Shown here: in pieces, positions 42,476 through 50,884 of the stretch
Numbering within the stretch: position 1 is the stretch's first letter
Layout: each line of letters begins with the position of its first letter
Source of the DNA: Chitinophaga pollutisoli
GTDB taxonomy: Bacteria; Bacteroidota; Bacteroidia; Chitinophagales; Chitinophagaceae
DNA length: 64,000 bases
NCBI RefSeq assembly: GCF_038396755.1
Contig: NZ_CP149822.1
Coordinates: 5,052,001 to 5,116,000 of the forward strand
Direction of reading: 5' to 3'
The notes under the pieces: model-generated
The model's database searches: none
Told to the model about the DNA's origin: nothing
The model's input: only the letters and a program-made list of their open reading frames with translations
Made by a program: the position numbers and the translations under genes

Positions 42476-42489
42476 TGCCCGCTTAACAC

Positions 42490-45270
42490 ATGGACCCTTT
42501 CTGCAAAAATAATTTAAAAAACTTTTTAAGGCGGCGGTTCCTGCCGCTGATCGTACTTTTATTCACGGCCTGGTCCTTGCTGAAAGACGAAATAGCCATT
42601 GCTGCCGGGTTTCAGCCGGTTCACTTTAACAAAATTTTCACAGACACCGTTCCGCAGCCGCACCCCGTCGCTTTCCCCGACCGGAAGGCCCTGGAAGCCG
42701 ATACGATCCGCCCGCGCCCCGTGCCCGTGCCGGATTCCATCCCGCCGGCCACCGCCGATTCCATCCATCTCGATACTACTTCCGTCGTGCAAACCGACAC
42801 TACCGGTATACGCCTTTCGAAGGACAGCCTCACCGCACCCGTCAATTATAAAGCGGAAGACTCCATCGTGATGCTCGTCAAAAGGAAAGAATTCCGTCTC
42901 TACAAAAAAGCCGACGTCAAATACGAAAACACCCAGCTCACGGGGAATACCATGGACTTCAACCAGGCCACCGGCATCCTCACTTCCCGCATGGGCCTTG
43001 ATACCGCCGGCAAACCCATGGATAAGGCCGCATTGAACGACGGCGCCACCAGTTCCGAAATGGACTCCGTCCAGTACAATTTTAATACCGGGAAAGCCAT
43101 GATCTACCAAACCCGTGCCCAATACGGCGAAGGTTTCGTGGCCAGTGATAAAGTAAAAAAGCAGCCCGACAATACCATCTTCGGTTTCCGCAATGGATAT
43201 ACCACCTGTAACCTCGATACGCCGCACTTCTCGTTCCGCGCCAAAAAGATCAAGGTGATCCCCAACAAACTGATCGTGTCGGGGCCGGCAAACCTGGAGA
43301 TCGAAGGCATCCCCACGCCGCTTTTCATCCCCTTCGCTATTTTCCCCATCAGTTCCGGCCAGCGTACCGGCCTGCTGCCCCCGCAATACGTCGTGAACCA
43401 GCAGAAAGGCCTCGGCCTCGAAAACGGAGGGTACTACTTCGGCCTCGGCGAATACCTCGACGTCACCGTCCGCGCCAACATCTATTCCTACGGCAGCTGG
43501 GGCACCACCATCAGCCCCACATACCGCAAACGATATAAATATAACGGCGGTTTCAACTTTTCCTATGCCCTCACCCGGACCGGCGACCAGGAAGTGAAAG
43601 AGGATTTCACCCGCTCGAAGGACTTCCAGTTCTCCTGGAGCCATAGCCAGGACGGTAAGGCCCGTCCCGGTACGAATTTCGGCGCCAGCGTCCAGTTCGG
43701 AACCTCTACCTTCAACCAGTACAACGTGTTCGACGCATCGAGGAGGCTGAACAACAACATGTCGTCGTCCATCAACTATTCCAAAAGCTGGGTGGGCAAG
43801 CCTTACAACCTGACGCTCGCCGCCAACCACAACCAGAACAACCTGACCCGCCAATATAATATTAACTTCCCCGACGGGTCGTTCAACGTAAATACCCTCT
43901 ATCCGTTCCAGCGCCAGGAAATGGTTGGCAACCCGAAATGGTACGAGAAGATCGGCGTAAGTTATAACGCTCTGCTGCGCAACAACATACGGTTCGCCGA
44001 TTCCACTTTCGGCAAGCCGGCGATGTTCGATAACCTGCAGGCCGGCATGCAGCACCAGATCCCCATCACGCTGTCGATCCCCGTGACCCGGAACATCATC
44101 ATGACGCCGAACGTGAACTATACCGAAAAATGGTATATCCGCCGGCAAAGGCTGGCCTGGAATGCGGCAGACCAGAACCTCGACACCACTTACGAGAACG
44201 GGTTTTTCCGCAGCAGCGCCATGTCTACCGGCGCCTCACTGAGCACGGCGCTTTACGGGATGTACGGGTTCAAGGGCAAGAATTCGCGCGTGCAGGCCAT
44301 CCGTCACGTGATGCGCCCGAACGTAGGGTTCAACTATTCGCCCAACCTGGCCGCCCACGAGTACGACTCCCTGCAGGTGGACGCCCAGGGCCGTAAGATG
44401 CTTTACAGCTTCTACCAGGGCGCGCCCTTCGGCGGTTCTCCCAACCAAACCTTCGCGGGTTTGACCTTTGGGATCGATAACAACCTGGAAATGAAGGTGA
44501 AATCCAGCAAAGACACCTCGGGATACCGGAAAGTGAAAATCCTGGACGGTTTCGGGATCAGTTCCAGCTACAACCTTGTGGCCGACAGCTTCAAGTTGTC
44601 GCCCTTCATGCTCAACGCCCGCACCAATTTGTGGGAGAAAGTGAACATTTCCGCCAGCGGTACCTTCGACCCCTACCAGGTGAACCAGTTTGGCCGGCGG
44701 ATAGACGCCTATGCCTGGAATGGCGAAAACTTCAGCCTGGGCCGCCTCACCAATGCAAATATCGCTATGAGCACGTCGTTCCAGAGCCAGGACCCGAAGT
44801 CGAAGGAGAAACAGCGGCAGAAGGAGGAAATGGAGGAAGAGGGGGCGTTGCCCGAAGCACAGCTGGAAGAACAGCGCCGCCAGCTGGAAATGATGCGCGC
44901 CAACCCGGGCGATTACGTGGATTTCGATATTCCATGGCGTTTAGACCTGTCTTACAGCCTCAACTATACCCGCGGCCGCTCGGCGGACCTGCTGCGCGAT
45001 ACCACTATTTTCACGCAGTTCCTGGGTTTTAACGGCGATTTCAGCCTTACGCCCAAGTGGAAGATCATCATGAGCAGCGGTTTCGATTTCCGGCTGAAAC
45101 AGATCTCTTACACCACGCTCACCATATCGCGTGACTTGCACTGCTGGCAAATGAGCATCAACCTGGTGCCTTTCGGCAGCTATCGGCAGTTCAGTATCAC
45201 CATCAACCCCAAAGCCGGCATCCTGCGCGATCTCCGCATCAACCGAACGCGGCAGTTCCTGGATTTGTAA
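42490..45270 (+). CDS. lptD: LPS-assembly outer membrane protein LptD (Bacteroidota type)
   Basis: A 926-residue protein. After a hydrophobic N-terminus (FLPLIVLLFTAWSLLKDEIA) comes an OstA-like jellyroll region (residues 120-300: ADVKYENTQLTGNTMDFNQA, YTTCNLDTPHFSFRAKKIKV). A large LptD barrel follows (VRANIYSYGSWGTTISPTYR onward, ending RTRQFLDL). It inserts lipopolysaccharide into the outer leaflet. A charged insert (KEKQRQKEEMEEEGALPEAQ) near residue 780 is unusual. It is transcribed divergently from the amidase-mlaD-ostA unit; the partner LptE is not seen in the window. Confidence 0.9.
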   Translation: MDPFCKNNLKNFLRRRFLPLIVLLFTAWSLLKDEIAIAAGFQPVHFNKIFTDTVPQPHPVAFPDRKALEADTIRPRPVPVPDSIPPATADSIHLDTTSVVQTDTTGIRLSKDSLTAPVNYKAEDSIVMLVKRKEFRLYKKADVKYENTQLTGNTMDFNQATGILTSRMGLDTAGKPMDKAALNDGATSSEMDSVQYNFNTGKAMIYQTRAQYGEGFVASDKVKKQPDNTIFGFRNGYTTCNLDTPHFSFRAKKIKVIPNKLIVSGPANLEIEGIPTPLFIPFAIFPISSGQRTGLLPPQYVVNQQKGLGLENGGYYFGLGEYLDVTVRANIYSYGSWGTTISPTYRKRYKYNGGFNFSYALTRTGDQEVKEDFTRSKDFQFSWSHSQDGKARPGTNFGASVQFGTSTFNQYNVFDASRRLNNNMSSSINYSKSWVGKPYNLTLAANHNQNNLTRQYNINFPDGSFNVNTLYPFQRQEMVGNPKWYEKIGVSYNALLRNNIRFADSTFGKPAMFDNLQAGMQHQIPITLSIPVTRNIIMTPNVNYTEKWYIRRQRLAWNAADQNLDTTYENGFFRSSAMSTGASLSTALYGMYGFKGKNSRVQAIRHVMRPNVGFNYSPNLAAHEYDSLQVDAQGRKMLYSFYQGAPFGGSPNQTFAGLTFGIDNNLEMKVKSSKDTSGYRKVKILDGFGISSSYNLVADSFKLSPFMLNARTNLWEKVNISASGTFDPYQVNQFGRRIDAYAWNGENFSLGRLTNANIAMSTSFQSQDPKSKEKQRQKEEMEEEGALPEAQLEEQRRQLEMMRANPGDYVDFDIPWRLDLSYSLNYTRGRSADLLRDTTIFTQFLGFNGDFSLTPKWKIIMSSGFDFRLKQISYTTLTISRDLHCWQMSINLVPFGSYRQFSITINPKAGILRDLRINRTRQFLDL

Positions 45271-45310
45271 AGGGGGAGCCGCATACCTGTTTGAATTTTA
45301 ATTTATCATA

Positions 45311-45347
45311 ATGAAAAAGGCTGGTCCATGCGACCAGCCTTTTTCAT
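45311..45347. terminator. Bidirectional terminator between lptD and the convergent barrel gene
   Basis: A perfect 16-bp inverted repeat (45311-45326 with 45332-45347) with core AAAAAGGCTGGTC and a five-base loop. A and T runs in the arms serve both strands. Confidence 0.92.
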
Positions 45348-45362
45348 TGGGAAGTGACGGTA

Positions 45363-45950
45363 TCAGAAGTTGTAGATCAGGCCTACTCCGATGAGGTCCA
45401 TTTTGTTTTCGTTGACGCCTTTGAAGTAAGAGGCTTTGATTTCGACGGTGTTGCCGATGTCACCGATGGCGAAACGGACACCGGCGTTGCCGGTATACCC
45501 AAAGGTGGTGCCGCCAACGTTTTTGACGTTGCCGTTCTGGTCGAGCTGATCGGTGGAAGCGCCCCAGTGGAAGCCGCCGCCGCCGCCGATGAAGCCGCCC
45601 ACGCGGTTTTCGTTATCAGGGGAGGAGCCGGCGCCGAAGTTGAGGTTTACGATCACAGGGGCGTTGATGAGGATGCCGAGTTTCGAACTTTCGGAAGCGC
45701 CTTCCCGGGAATTGTACGCGCCGCTGCCGGTAAAGGCCAGGCTGATAGGAATGCCTACGGAAACCGACATGCTTTCCGATTCCACGAAATTGAACCGCGG
45801 GGAGTAGGTGAAGCCCACGGATGTGGTGGAAGATTCAACGTCCTTGTACTTTTCAAAAAAAGCGGTAGCGCCGGCGCCGTGCATAAAGGATTGAGACCAG
45901 GCACAGGTAGACGTCAGGCATACGCCAAACAGCAATAGCAGTTTTTTCAT
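45363..45950 (-). CDS. Predicted outer membrane beta-barrel protein
   Basis: A 195-residue exported protein with a signal peptide cleaved near CAWSQ. Strands alternate with glycines (VGGFIGGGGGFHWGAS, TTFGYTGNAGVRFAIGD) and the end is MDLIGVGLIYNF, with a terminal Phe as in outer membrane barrels. No named family is recognised. It converges with lptD over a shared terminator and has no operon partner. Confidence 0.75.
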   Translation of the reverse strand: MKKLLLLFGVCLTSTCAWSQSFMHGAGATAFFEKYKDVESSTTSVGFTYSPRFNFVESESMSVSVGIPISLAFTGSGAYNSREGASESSKLGILINAPVIVNLNFGAGSSPDNENRVGGFIGGGGGFHWGASTDQLDQNGNVKNVGGTTFGYTGNAGVRFAIGDIGNTVEIKASYFKGVNENKMDLIGVGLIYNF

Positions 45951-46101
45951 GTGGGTGTGTAGTGAAAGGGATTAATTAAATTTTAATATTTATAAAAATA
46001 GGTATCCGTTTCTAGAAATGAAAGCGTTGGAGGCTTATCTAGATAAAAAAACCGGGCAGGATTACCCGGTCGTTTGAAAAATCCATTGATTGAAATATTT
46101 T

Positions 46102-46389
46102 TTAGCGGGGAATGTCCTTTGAGAGGATAATCACGCTGGATGAAACGGTGGAGGATGGGAAATAATGTTGGGAAGAGTACGGCGCTGTGCCCACTTTTAC
46201 GGAGTGGACGGTTACTTGTCGTAAGAAATGGGAATCGTTGCCGGTAAGACGGATATGCACGAATGTGGGACCCAGTGGTTCCAGCTGCTCCAGGAAGCGC
46301 AGTATTTTCTCGTGGACGGGGTGCTCAAATTCAGTCGATTGCATGGAGTCAGGTGCATTTGTGAATGGAAAGTTAAGGAAATTATACAT
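46102..46389 (-). CDS. Hypothetical protein divergent from an XRE regulator
   Basis: A 95-residue soluble protein from ATG 46389 (MYNFLNFPFTNAPDSMQSTE), with HPVHEKILRFLEQLEPLGPT and FVHIRLTGNDSHFLRQVTVH in the middle. No family is recognised. The frame is open to 46608, but that part is antisense to the XRE gene. An operator-like dyad TGTTGGG-N6-CCCAACA abuts its start codon and also lies in front of the divergent regulator. It looks like a regulator-target pair, possibly with a small effector function. Confidence 0.5.
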   Translation of the reverse strand: MYNFLNFPFTNAPDSMQSTEFEHPVHEKILRFLEQLEPLGPTFVHIRLTGNDSHFLRQVTVHSVKVGTAPYSSQHYFPSSTVSSSVIILSKDIPR

Positions 46390-46409
46390 TGTTGGGTCAG
46401 GGCCCAACA
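46390..46409. promoter_or_regulatory. Putative XRE operator, TTGGG-N6-CCCAA dyad (copy C)
   Basis: Arms TGTTGGG (46390-46396) and CCCAACA (46403-46409), with a six-base spacer, sit between the divergent unknown gene and the XRE gene. Confidence 0.55.
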
Positions 46410-46449
46410 ACTTTTGGAAAGAAAAAATCAATTTGGCTGCCGCAATCGC

Positions 46450-46734
46450 ATGGCGAACGGCAACCAACATATAGAAAGGAAAGCCATAGGTCAGAATATT
46501 AGAAAGATCAGGCAGTCTGCGGGACTTAGTCTCCGCAAACTCGCCGCGTTGTGCCGTGTCGATCATGCGGATATTTCCAAAATAGAACGGGCGGACGTAG
46601 ACCCGCAATTATCCACCCTGCTGGAGCTGGCGCAGGCCCTTCGGGTGCACCCGGTCACATTTTTTCACATCCATCCCGCCGACAACAACGGTAATAATAC
46701 CAGCCATCCCATCCATGGCAAAAGGGTACATTGA
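46450..46734 (+). CDS. XRE-family helix-turn-helix regulator
   Basis: A 94-residue protein from ATG 46450 (MANGNQHIERKAIGQNIRKI). The HTH is LSLRKLAALCRVDHADISKI and ERADVDPQLSTLLELAQALR. The longer frame to 46228 would cover the operator and the divergent gene, so it is rejected. It is related to the 76-residue regulator at 9928-10158 (C-VD-ADIS--E), and both have a TGGG-N6-CCCA dyad nearby. Its TGA and the TGA of the convergent glycosyltransferase together form TGATCA with no spacer. Confidence 0.85.
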   Translation: MANGNQHIERKAIGQNIRKIRQSAGLSLRKLAALCRVDHADISKIERADVDPQLSTLLELAQALRVHPVTFFHIHPADNNGNNTSHPIHGKRVH

Positions 46735-47487
46735 TCAGAAATCATGATGGCCTTCCCGCTTCTTTTTCATCACTTTCAACCGGTACCGCCAGTACACGAT
46801 CAGCCCCAGGTAACGGCGGATCAGCATGGGCTTGTCGGCCTTGAAAACCCAATCCTCGATGTCAGACGAAAAGCCGTTCATATTATATTTCGCGATGTAA
46901 AGCGGGAGGTATTGCTTCCGGAAACGGCTGCTGCCCCATAATTGGATATTCAGCGCGTAATCGGCCAGGATCTTATATTTGAGGTCATAGGCATGATCCC
47001 TGAAAACCACCGAAGGATATACGATCGCCTGGTGATTGACGGTGTATTTCGCCATGCGATATTTATTGAATTTCCCGCCGAGGAGATGATATTTCGGCTT
47101 GCCTTCCCCGCTATACCACTCTTCACTGTTGGCGTAGTAAATGGTGTTGGGGTCTTTTAACTGATGATACAGCTCCGCGAAACCCGGCAGCAAACGATCG
47201 TCGGACCCCAGGAAGTGTACCCAGGTGCCGCGCGCCATCTTTGCGCCTTTGTTCAATGCATCATATATCCCTTTGTCGGGCTCGCTCGTCCAGCGAAGAA
47301 ACGGGTAGGGGCTTTCCCGGAGGATCGCCATCGTGCCGTCGGTACTGCCGCCGTCGGCTACCACTACTTCCAGCGCGTCCAGTTCCAGCGCGGCAATGGA
47401 TGCCAGGCAATCGGGGAGATGCGCTTCGGCGTTGAATGTCGCAATAACAATGGTTACCCTGGGCTGTGCGTTCGTATTGTTCATCAT
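46735..47487 (-). CDS. GT2-family glycosyltransferase
   Basis: A 250-residue GT-A enzyme from ATG 47487 (MMNNTNAQPRVTIVIATFNA). Motifs: LEVVVADGGSTDGTMAILRE (nucleotide-sugar site), EPDKGIYDALNKGAKMARG and the DxD-like HFLGSDDRLLPG. The C-terminal part has basic amphipathic helices, suggesting membrane association. It probably adds a sugar to a surface polysaccharide or LPS. Divergent from another sugar transferase gene at 47569, but no full polysaccharide cluster is present. Confidence 0.92.
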   Translation of the reverse strand: MMNNTNAQPRVTIVIATFNAEAHLPDCLASIAALELDALEVVVADGGSTDGTMAILRESPYPFLRWTSEPDKGIYDALNKGAKMARGTWVHFLGSDDRLLPGFAELYHQLKDPNTIYYANSEEWYSGEGKPKYHLLGGKFNKYRMAKYTVNHQAIVYPSVVFRDHAYDLKYKILADYALNIQLWGSSRFRKQYLPLYIAKYNMNGFSSDIEDWVFKADKPMLIRRYLGLIVYWRYRLKVMKKKREGHHDF

Positions 47488-47568
47488 AGTTGAAAAGCAA
47501 AAATAATATATAATTTGCCCTCCTGAACTGTAATTCCTAATTTGGCGGCCAAGTTCAAAAAGCACCAT

Positions 47569-48525
47569 ATGCCAGCTTATAAAGCCAAGTCCCCTGTCCT
47601 TTTCATCGTTTTTAACCGCCCGGAACAAGCCCGGAAAGTGTTTTCCCGCATCCGCGAGGTACAGCCGGATAAACTGTACATCGCTGCCGATGGCCCCCGC
47701 GCTTCCCGGCCCGGTGATGTGGAAGCCTGCCGGCAGGTCCGCGAGATTGCGCAGCTGGTGGATTGGGATTGTGAAGTGAAAACCCGCTTCTGCGACGTGA
47801 ACTTTGGCTGCAAAGTGGCAGTTTCCGACGCCATCACCTGGTTTTTCGAGAACGAACCGGAAGGGATTATCCTGGAAGATGACTGTTTCCCCGCATATAC
47901 TTTTTTCGCGTACTGTGACGAAATGCTGGAGCGCTACCGCCACGAAACTTCCATTTTTTCCGTAACGGGCACGAACCTGCAAATGGGCCGGAAGTGGGGC
48001 GAAGCGAGCTATTACGTGTCGCGGTACACCAACGTTTGGGGATGGGCCAGCTGGCGCAGGGTTTGGCAGCGGTACGACCGCGAGCTCAGCCGTTTCCCCG
48101 AAAGAGACGTGGCGCCGGTGCTGGAGAAAGTTTTTGGCGACCGCTTTATGGTGCACGACTGGGGTAATATTTTCCTACGGCTGAAAGCCGGCCAGATAGA
48201 TACCTGGGATTACCAGTTCAATTTCCTGTCTTTCTTCGAAAACGGCCATTGTCTCGTGCCGAATGTGAACCTGATCAGCAACATCGGTTTCGGCGAAGGG
48301 GCCACCCACACCACGGAGGCCGTTAATCCGCATGCGGCCATGCCGATCGTGGAAATGGATCTTCCCATTACGCATCCCGCGCAGCTACAGCCCATACGGG
48401 AGGCCGATTTCGTATTTCTTTCGCAGGAACACGACCTGGAGAACCGCTGGCGCAGGTATAACAAAACCACTAAACGGATCAAGCGGTGGCTGAAACGGAC
48501 TTTCATGGGGAAAAAGGACCTATGA
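47569..48525 (+). CDS. Nucleotide-diphospho-sugar transferase-like protein
   Basis: A 318-residue GT-A-fold protein starting MPAYKAKSPVLFIVFNRPEQ. The FNRP motif, LYIAADGPRASRPGDVE, GIILEDDCFPAYTFFAYCDE (acidic metal site) and YTNVWGWASWRRVWQRYD are typical of a Bacteroidota family annotated as nucleotide-diphospho-sugar transferase or HlpA-like. It probably transfers a sugar to a cell-surface glycan; donor and acceptor are unknown. Eight codons of upstream frame start at a TTG and are less likely used. Confidence 0.82.
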   Translation: MPAYKAKSPVLFIVFNRPEQARKVFSRIREVQPDKLYIAADGPRASRPGDVEACRQVREIAQLVDWDCEVKTRFCDVNFGCKVAVSDAITWFFENEPEGIILEDDCFPAYTFFAYCDEMLERYRHETSIFSVTGTNLQMGRKWGEASYYVSRYTNVWGWASWRRVWQRYDRELSRFPERDVAPVLEKVFGDRFMVHDWGNIFLRLKAGQIDTWDYQFNFLSFFENGHCLVPNVNLISNIGFGEGATHTTEAVNPHAAMPIVEMDLPITHPAQLQPIREADFVFLSQEHDLENRWRRYNKTTKRIKRWLKRTFMGKKDL

Positions 48526-48554
48526 TGGCCTGCTCTTTTCTATAAGTAAATCCT

Positions 48555-49562
48555 ATGCGCGAAACCCTCTTCATTTCATTCCTCCTGCTGCTGGCAACTG
48601 CTTGCAACTACGGCTCTGGGCCCGGTTCAGCAGGCTTTCCGCCTGAAAAACAGCTCGATTCCTCCATGCGGACCGTCTTCGTACCCGTTCCCGATCATCC
48701 CGGCGAACCGGGAGACAATATCGTGTATGCCGCAAGCTTTGCCCTGGCCTGGGACGAACTGGCCCGCATTTTAGGCAGTGATCCCGCAGGCACGGATCCG
48801 CTCGTGCGGCGACTGAATGCTGCTGACATTCATGAGGGCGCCCATGCAAAGGAGGCATACGAAGTTAAGGCCAGCGTTACCGATGATGAATTGCGGGCGA
48901 GCGCCGTTTTTGCGAAAGCACTGCCCTTCGCCGTGCCGTTCTCGCGGCTGGAAAGAGGGATGTTATTTGACCGGAAAACAAAAGTCAGGGCTTTCGGCAT
49001 GGCGCGTTACGACGGACCACAGGCGGCGCAGATGCAGTTACTGTACTATAGCAACGATGACCTGTTTGTTCTCCGCCTTACGGCAGGCCCGGAGCGCGAT
49101 GAAATATTGCTGGCCAAGGGATTTTGCGATGGGGTCAGATTATCGGTCATGACAGGCCGGGTGGAGGCCGCCGTCGAAAGAGGAAAGAAGGCGCAGGCGA
49201 AGGGAGCGGATGGCTGGAAATACGTGATCGGGGCAGAAGACGAGGTGTATATTCCCGAGATTCGCTTTCACCTTTCCACCGAATACCGGGAACTGATCAA
49301 CAAACAGGTGATGGTTCGCGGGCAGACGCTGCACATCATCGAAGCGGCGCAGCGCACCGCTTTCGTTCTTGACGAAAAAGGCATCATCCTTGAAAGCGAA
49401 TCGGTGGTAGGGTCAGATAGCTCCGCCAATGCAGCGCCCCCCAAACTCCTCCATTTCGACAAACCCTTCCTCATTATGATCCGCGAACAACAGGCAAAAC
49501 ATCCTTATTTCATCATGAAAGTTGCAAATACGGAATGTATGGTGAAGGCGGAGAAGAAATAA
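48555..49562 (+). CDS. Lipoprotein with serpin-like features
   Basis: A 335-residue lipoprotein with lipobox LATAC (SFLLLLATACNYGSG). The body resembles a reduced serpin. An early helix reads YAASFALAWDELARIL. A C-terminal stretch, IIEAAQRTAFVLDEKGIILE, corresponds to the serpin hinge (K-A-x-x-x-V-D-E-x-G). A short loop leads to LLHFDKPFLIMIREQ and YFIMKVANTE, matching the serpin F-x-x-D-x-P-F-x-F-x-I-R end. Serpins inhibit proteases by a loop-insertion trap. Here the loop is short and lacks the small-residue hinge run, so inhibition is doubtful. Remote assignment only. Confidence 0.55.
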   Translation: MRETLFISFLLLLATACNYGSGPGSAGFPPEKQLDSSMRTVFVPVPDHPGEPGDNIVYAASFALAWDELARILGSDPAGTDPLVRRLNAADIHEGAHAKEAYEVKASVTDDELRASAVFAKALPFAVPFSRLERGMLFDRKTKVRAFGMARYDGPQAAQMQLLYYSNDDLFVLRLTAGPERDEILLAKGFCDGVRLSVMTGRVEAAVERGKKAQAKGADGWKYVIGAEDEVYIPEIRFHLSTEYRELINKQVMVRGQTLHIIEAAQRTAFVLDEKGIILESESVVGSDSSANAAPPKLLHFDKPFLIMIREQQAKHPYFIMKVANTECMVKAEKK

Positions 49563-49592
49563 TAACGCTTTACTTATACCTGAATACACGCA

Positions 49593-49620
49593 CAAAGGCC
49601 ATCCAGCAGGGTGGCCTTTG
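49593..49620 (+). terminator. Terminator-like hairpin after the serpin-like gene
   Basis: Stem CAAAGGCCA/TGGCCTTTG (49593-49601 with 49612-49620); a second GC-rich hairpin follows at about 49629-49656. No T tract beyond the stem. Confidence 0.6.
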
Positions 49621-49683
49621 CCGTTAAACGCCGGCGGCCCCGTTGTGGGGCGCCGGTTTAAACAGGGTTCACAGGATATGGTT

Positions 49684-50811
49684 TTATTGCGGAAGGATGC
49701 GCGCAAGTTCCTGATGCAGCCGTTCACTGCGTAGGTTTTTAGCGACGATCTTTCCGTCGGGCCCGATGAGGAAGTTCGTGGGCACGGCTTTCACGTTATA
49801 GCGCACGGCCACTTCGTTTTTCCAGCCCTGCAGGTCGGAAACGTGCGTCCAGGTAAGGCCGTCTTTTGCGATTGCATTCAACCAATCCTGCTTTTTGCCG
49901 GGCATGTCCAGCGAAACCCCCAGTACGGTGAAGTTCTTGTCCTTGAATGTGTTGTATGCTTTCAGCAGGTTGGGGTTTTCCGCACGGCAGGGGCCGCACC
50001 ACGAAGCCCAGAAATCGACCAGCACGTATTTCCCGCGGAAGTCCGACAGTTGAACGGGCTTGCCGTCGACATCATTTTGTGTAAAGGCAGGAGCGGGAGC
50101 GCCGATCGCGAACTGCCGGGCCGCTTCGATGCGCTGCGCGAATTTTTTACCCGACTGCGTATTTCTGATATTGGCTGAAAGACCTTTGAATAAAGGATCC
50201 ACCATAGTTACATCCATATCTTTCCCCGCCAGTTCTTCCAGCGCTACCAGACTTACAAACGAATCCGGATGCTTGCGGATGTAGGCCATTTTGAGCGTGT
50301 CGGTTTGCAAAGCGATTTGCCGGAATCCCTGCATGACCGTTTCCATATAACCGGGACTTTTCAGCTCTTCGGGCGTAGGCGCCGGTTTTTTTGCCGCTTC
50401 CCGGTAATACACCATCACCGCATCCTTGTAATCTACGTATTGCCGATTGACAGCGCCGGCTTTGATCCGGGCGTTTTTTATGCTGTCTTTTCCGGAAATG
50501 GAGAGCTTGCCTTTCTCCAGGTACAGATCAATTGCATCCCCGTTTTTTCTCCATTTGGAGCCTAGTCCGTCATGATCGATGAACACATGCACCAGGGTAG
50601 GCATTTCCAGTTTGCCCTTGAAGGTAGCTTTGCCATGGTGCAATACGGCGGAATCAAGGACCTTGCTGTTAGACCAGGCATAATTGGAGATAAGATACGC
50701 TACAGCAGAGGGTTTTGCCTGTTTCAGCTGCACGTTCAGCTGGTAGTCGAAAGATTGGGCCATGGCGATGCCAGGCATCGTTAACGATGCTGCCAGAATA
50801 AGATGTTTCAT
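49684..50811 (-). CDS. TlpA-like thioredoxin with DUF4369-type N-terminus
   Basis: A 375-residue exported protein with a signal peptide cleaved near AMAQ. The N-terminal half is a DUF4369-like beta-sandwich (ATFKGKLEMPTLVHVFIDHD). The C-terminal half is a redoxin with VLVDFWASWCGPCRAENPNL (active site WCGPC) and the cis-Pro loop VKAVPTNFLIGPDG. It reduces disulfides or matures cytochromes in the periplasm. It is the last gene after sigma/FecR, SusC and SusD, a frequent Bacteroidota order, which suggests a role with the SusCD substrate. Confidence 0.92.
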   Translation of the reverse strand: MKHLILAASLTMPGIAMAQSFDYQLNVQLKQAKPSAVAYLISNYAWSNSKVLDSAVLHHGKATFKGKLEMPTLVHVFIDHDGLGSKWRKNGDAIDLYLEKGKLSISGKDSIKNARIKAGAVNRQYVDYKDAVMVYYREAAKKPAPTPEELKSPGYMETVMQGFRQIALQTDTLKMAYIRKHPDSFVSLVALEELAGKDMDVTMVDPLFKGLSANIRNTQSGKKFAQRIEAARQFAIGAPAPAFTQNDVDGKPVQLSDFRGKYVLVDFWASWCGPCRAENPNLLKAYNTFKDKNFTVLGVSLDMPGKKQDWLNAIAKDGLTWTHVSDLQGWKNEVAVRYNVKAVPTNFLIGPDGKIVAKNLRSERLHQELARILPQ

Positions 50812-50884
50812 GTAATAAAACTATTTAAGCATGATGAATAAGGCACAGGAGGGGAGTGGCTACCCATCCTGTGCTGTGGTCGGG

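Noticed and set aside
42559..44148. 529-codon frame antisense to lptD
   Set aside because: Composition mirrors the coding strand; no domain is recognisable.
46390..46608. Upstream extensions of the divergent pair (46228 for XRE, 46608 for the unknown protein)
   Set aside because: They overlap each other and the dyad; the shorter starts give a normal divergent promoter region.
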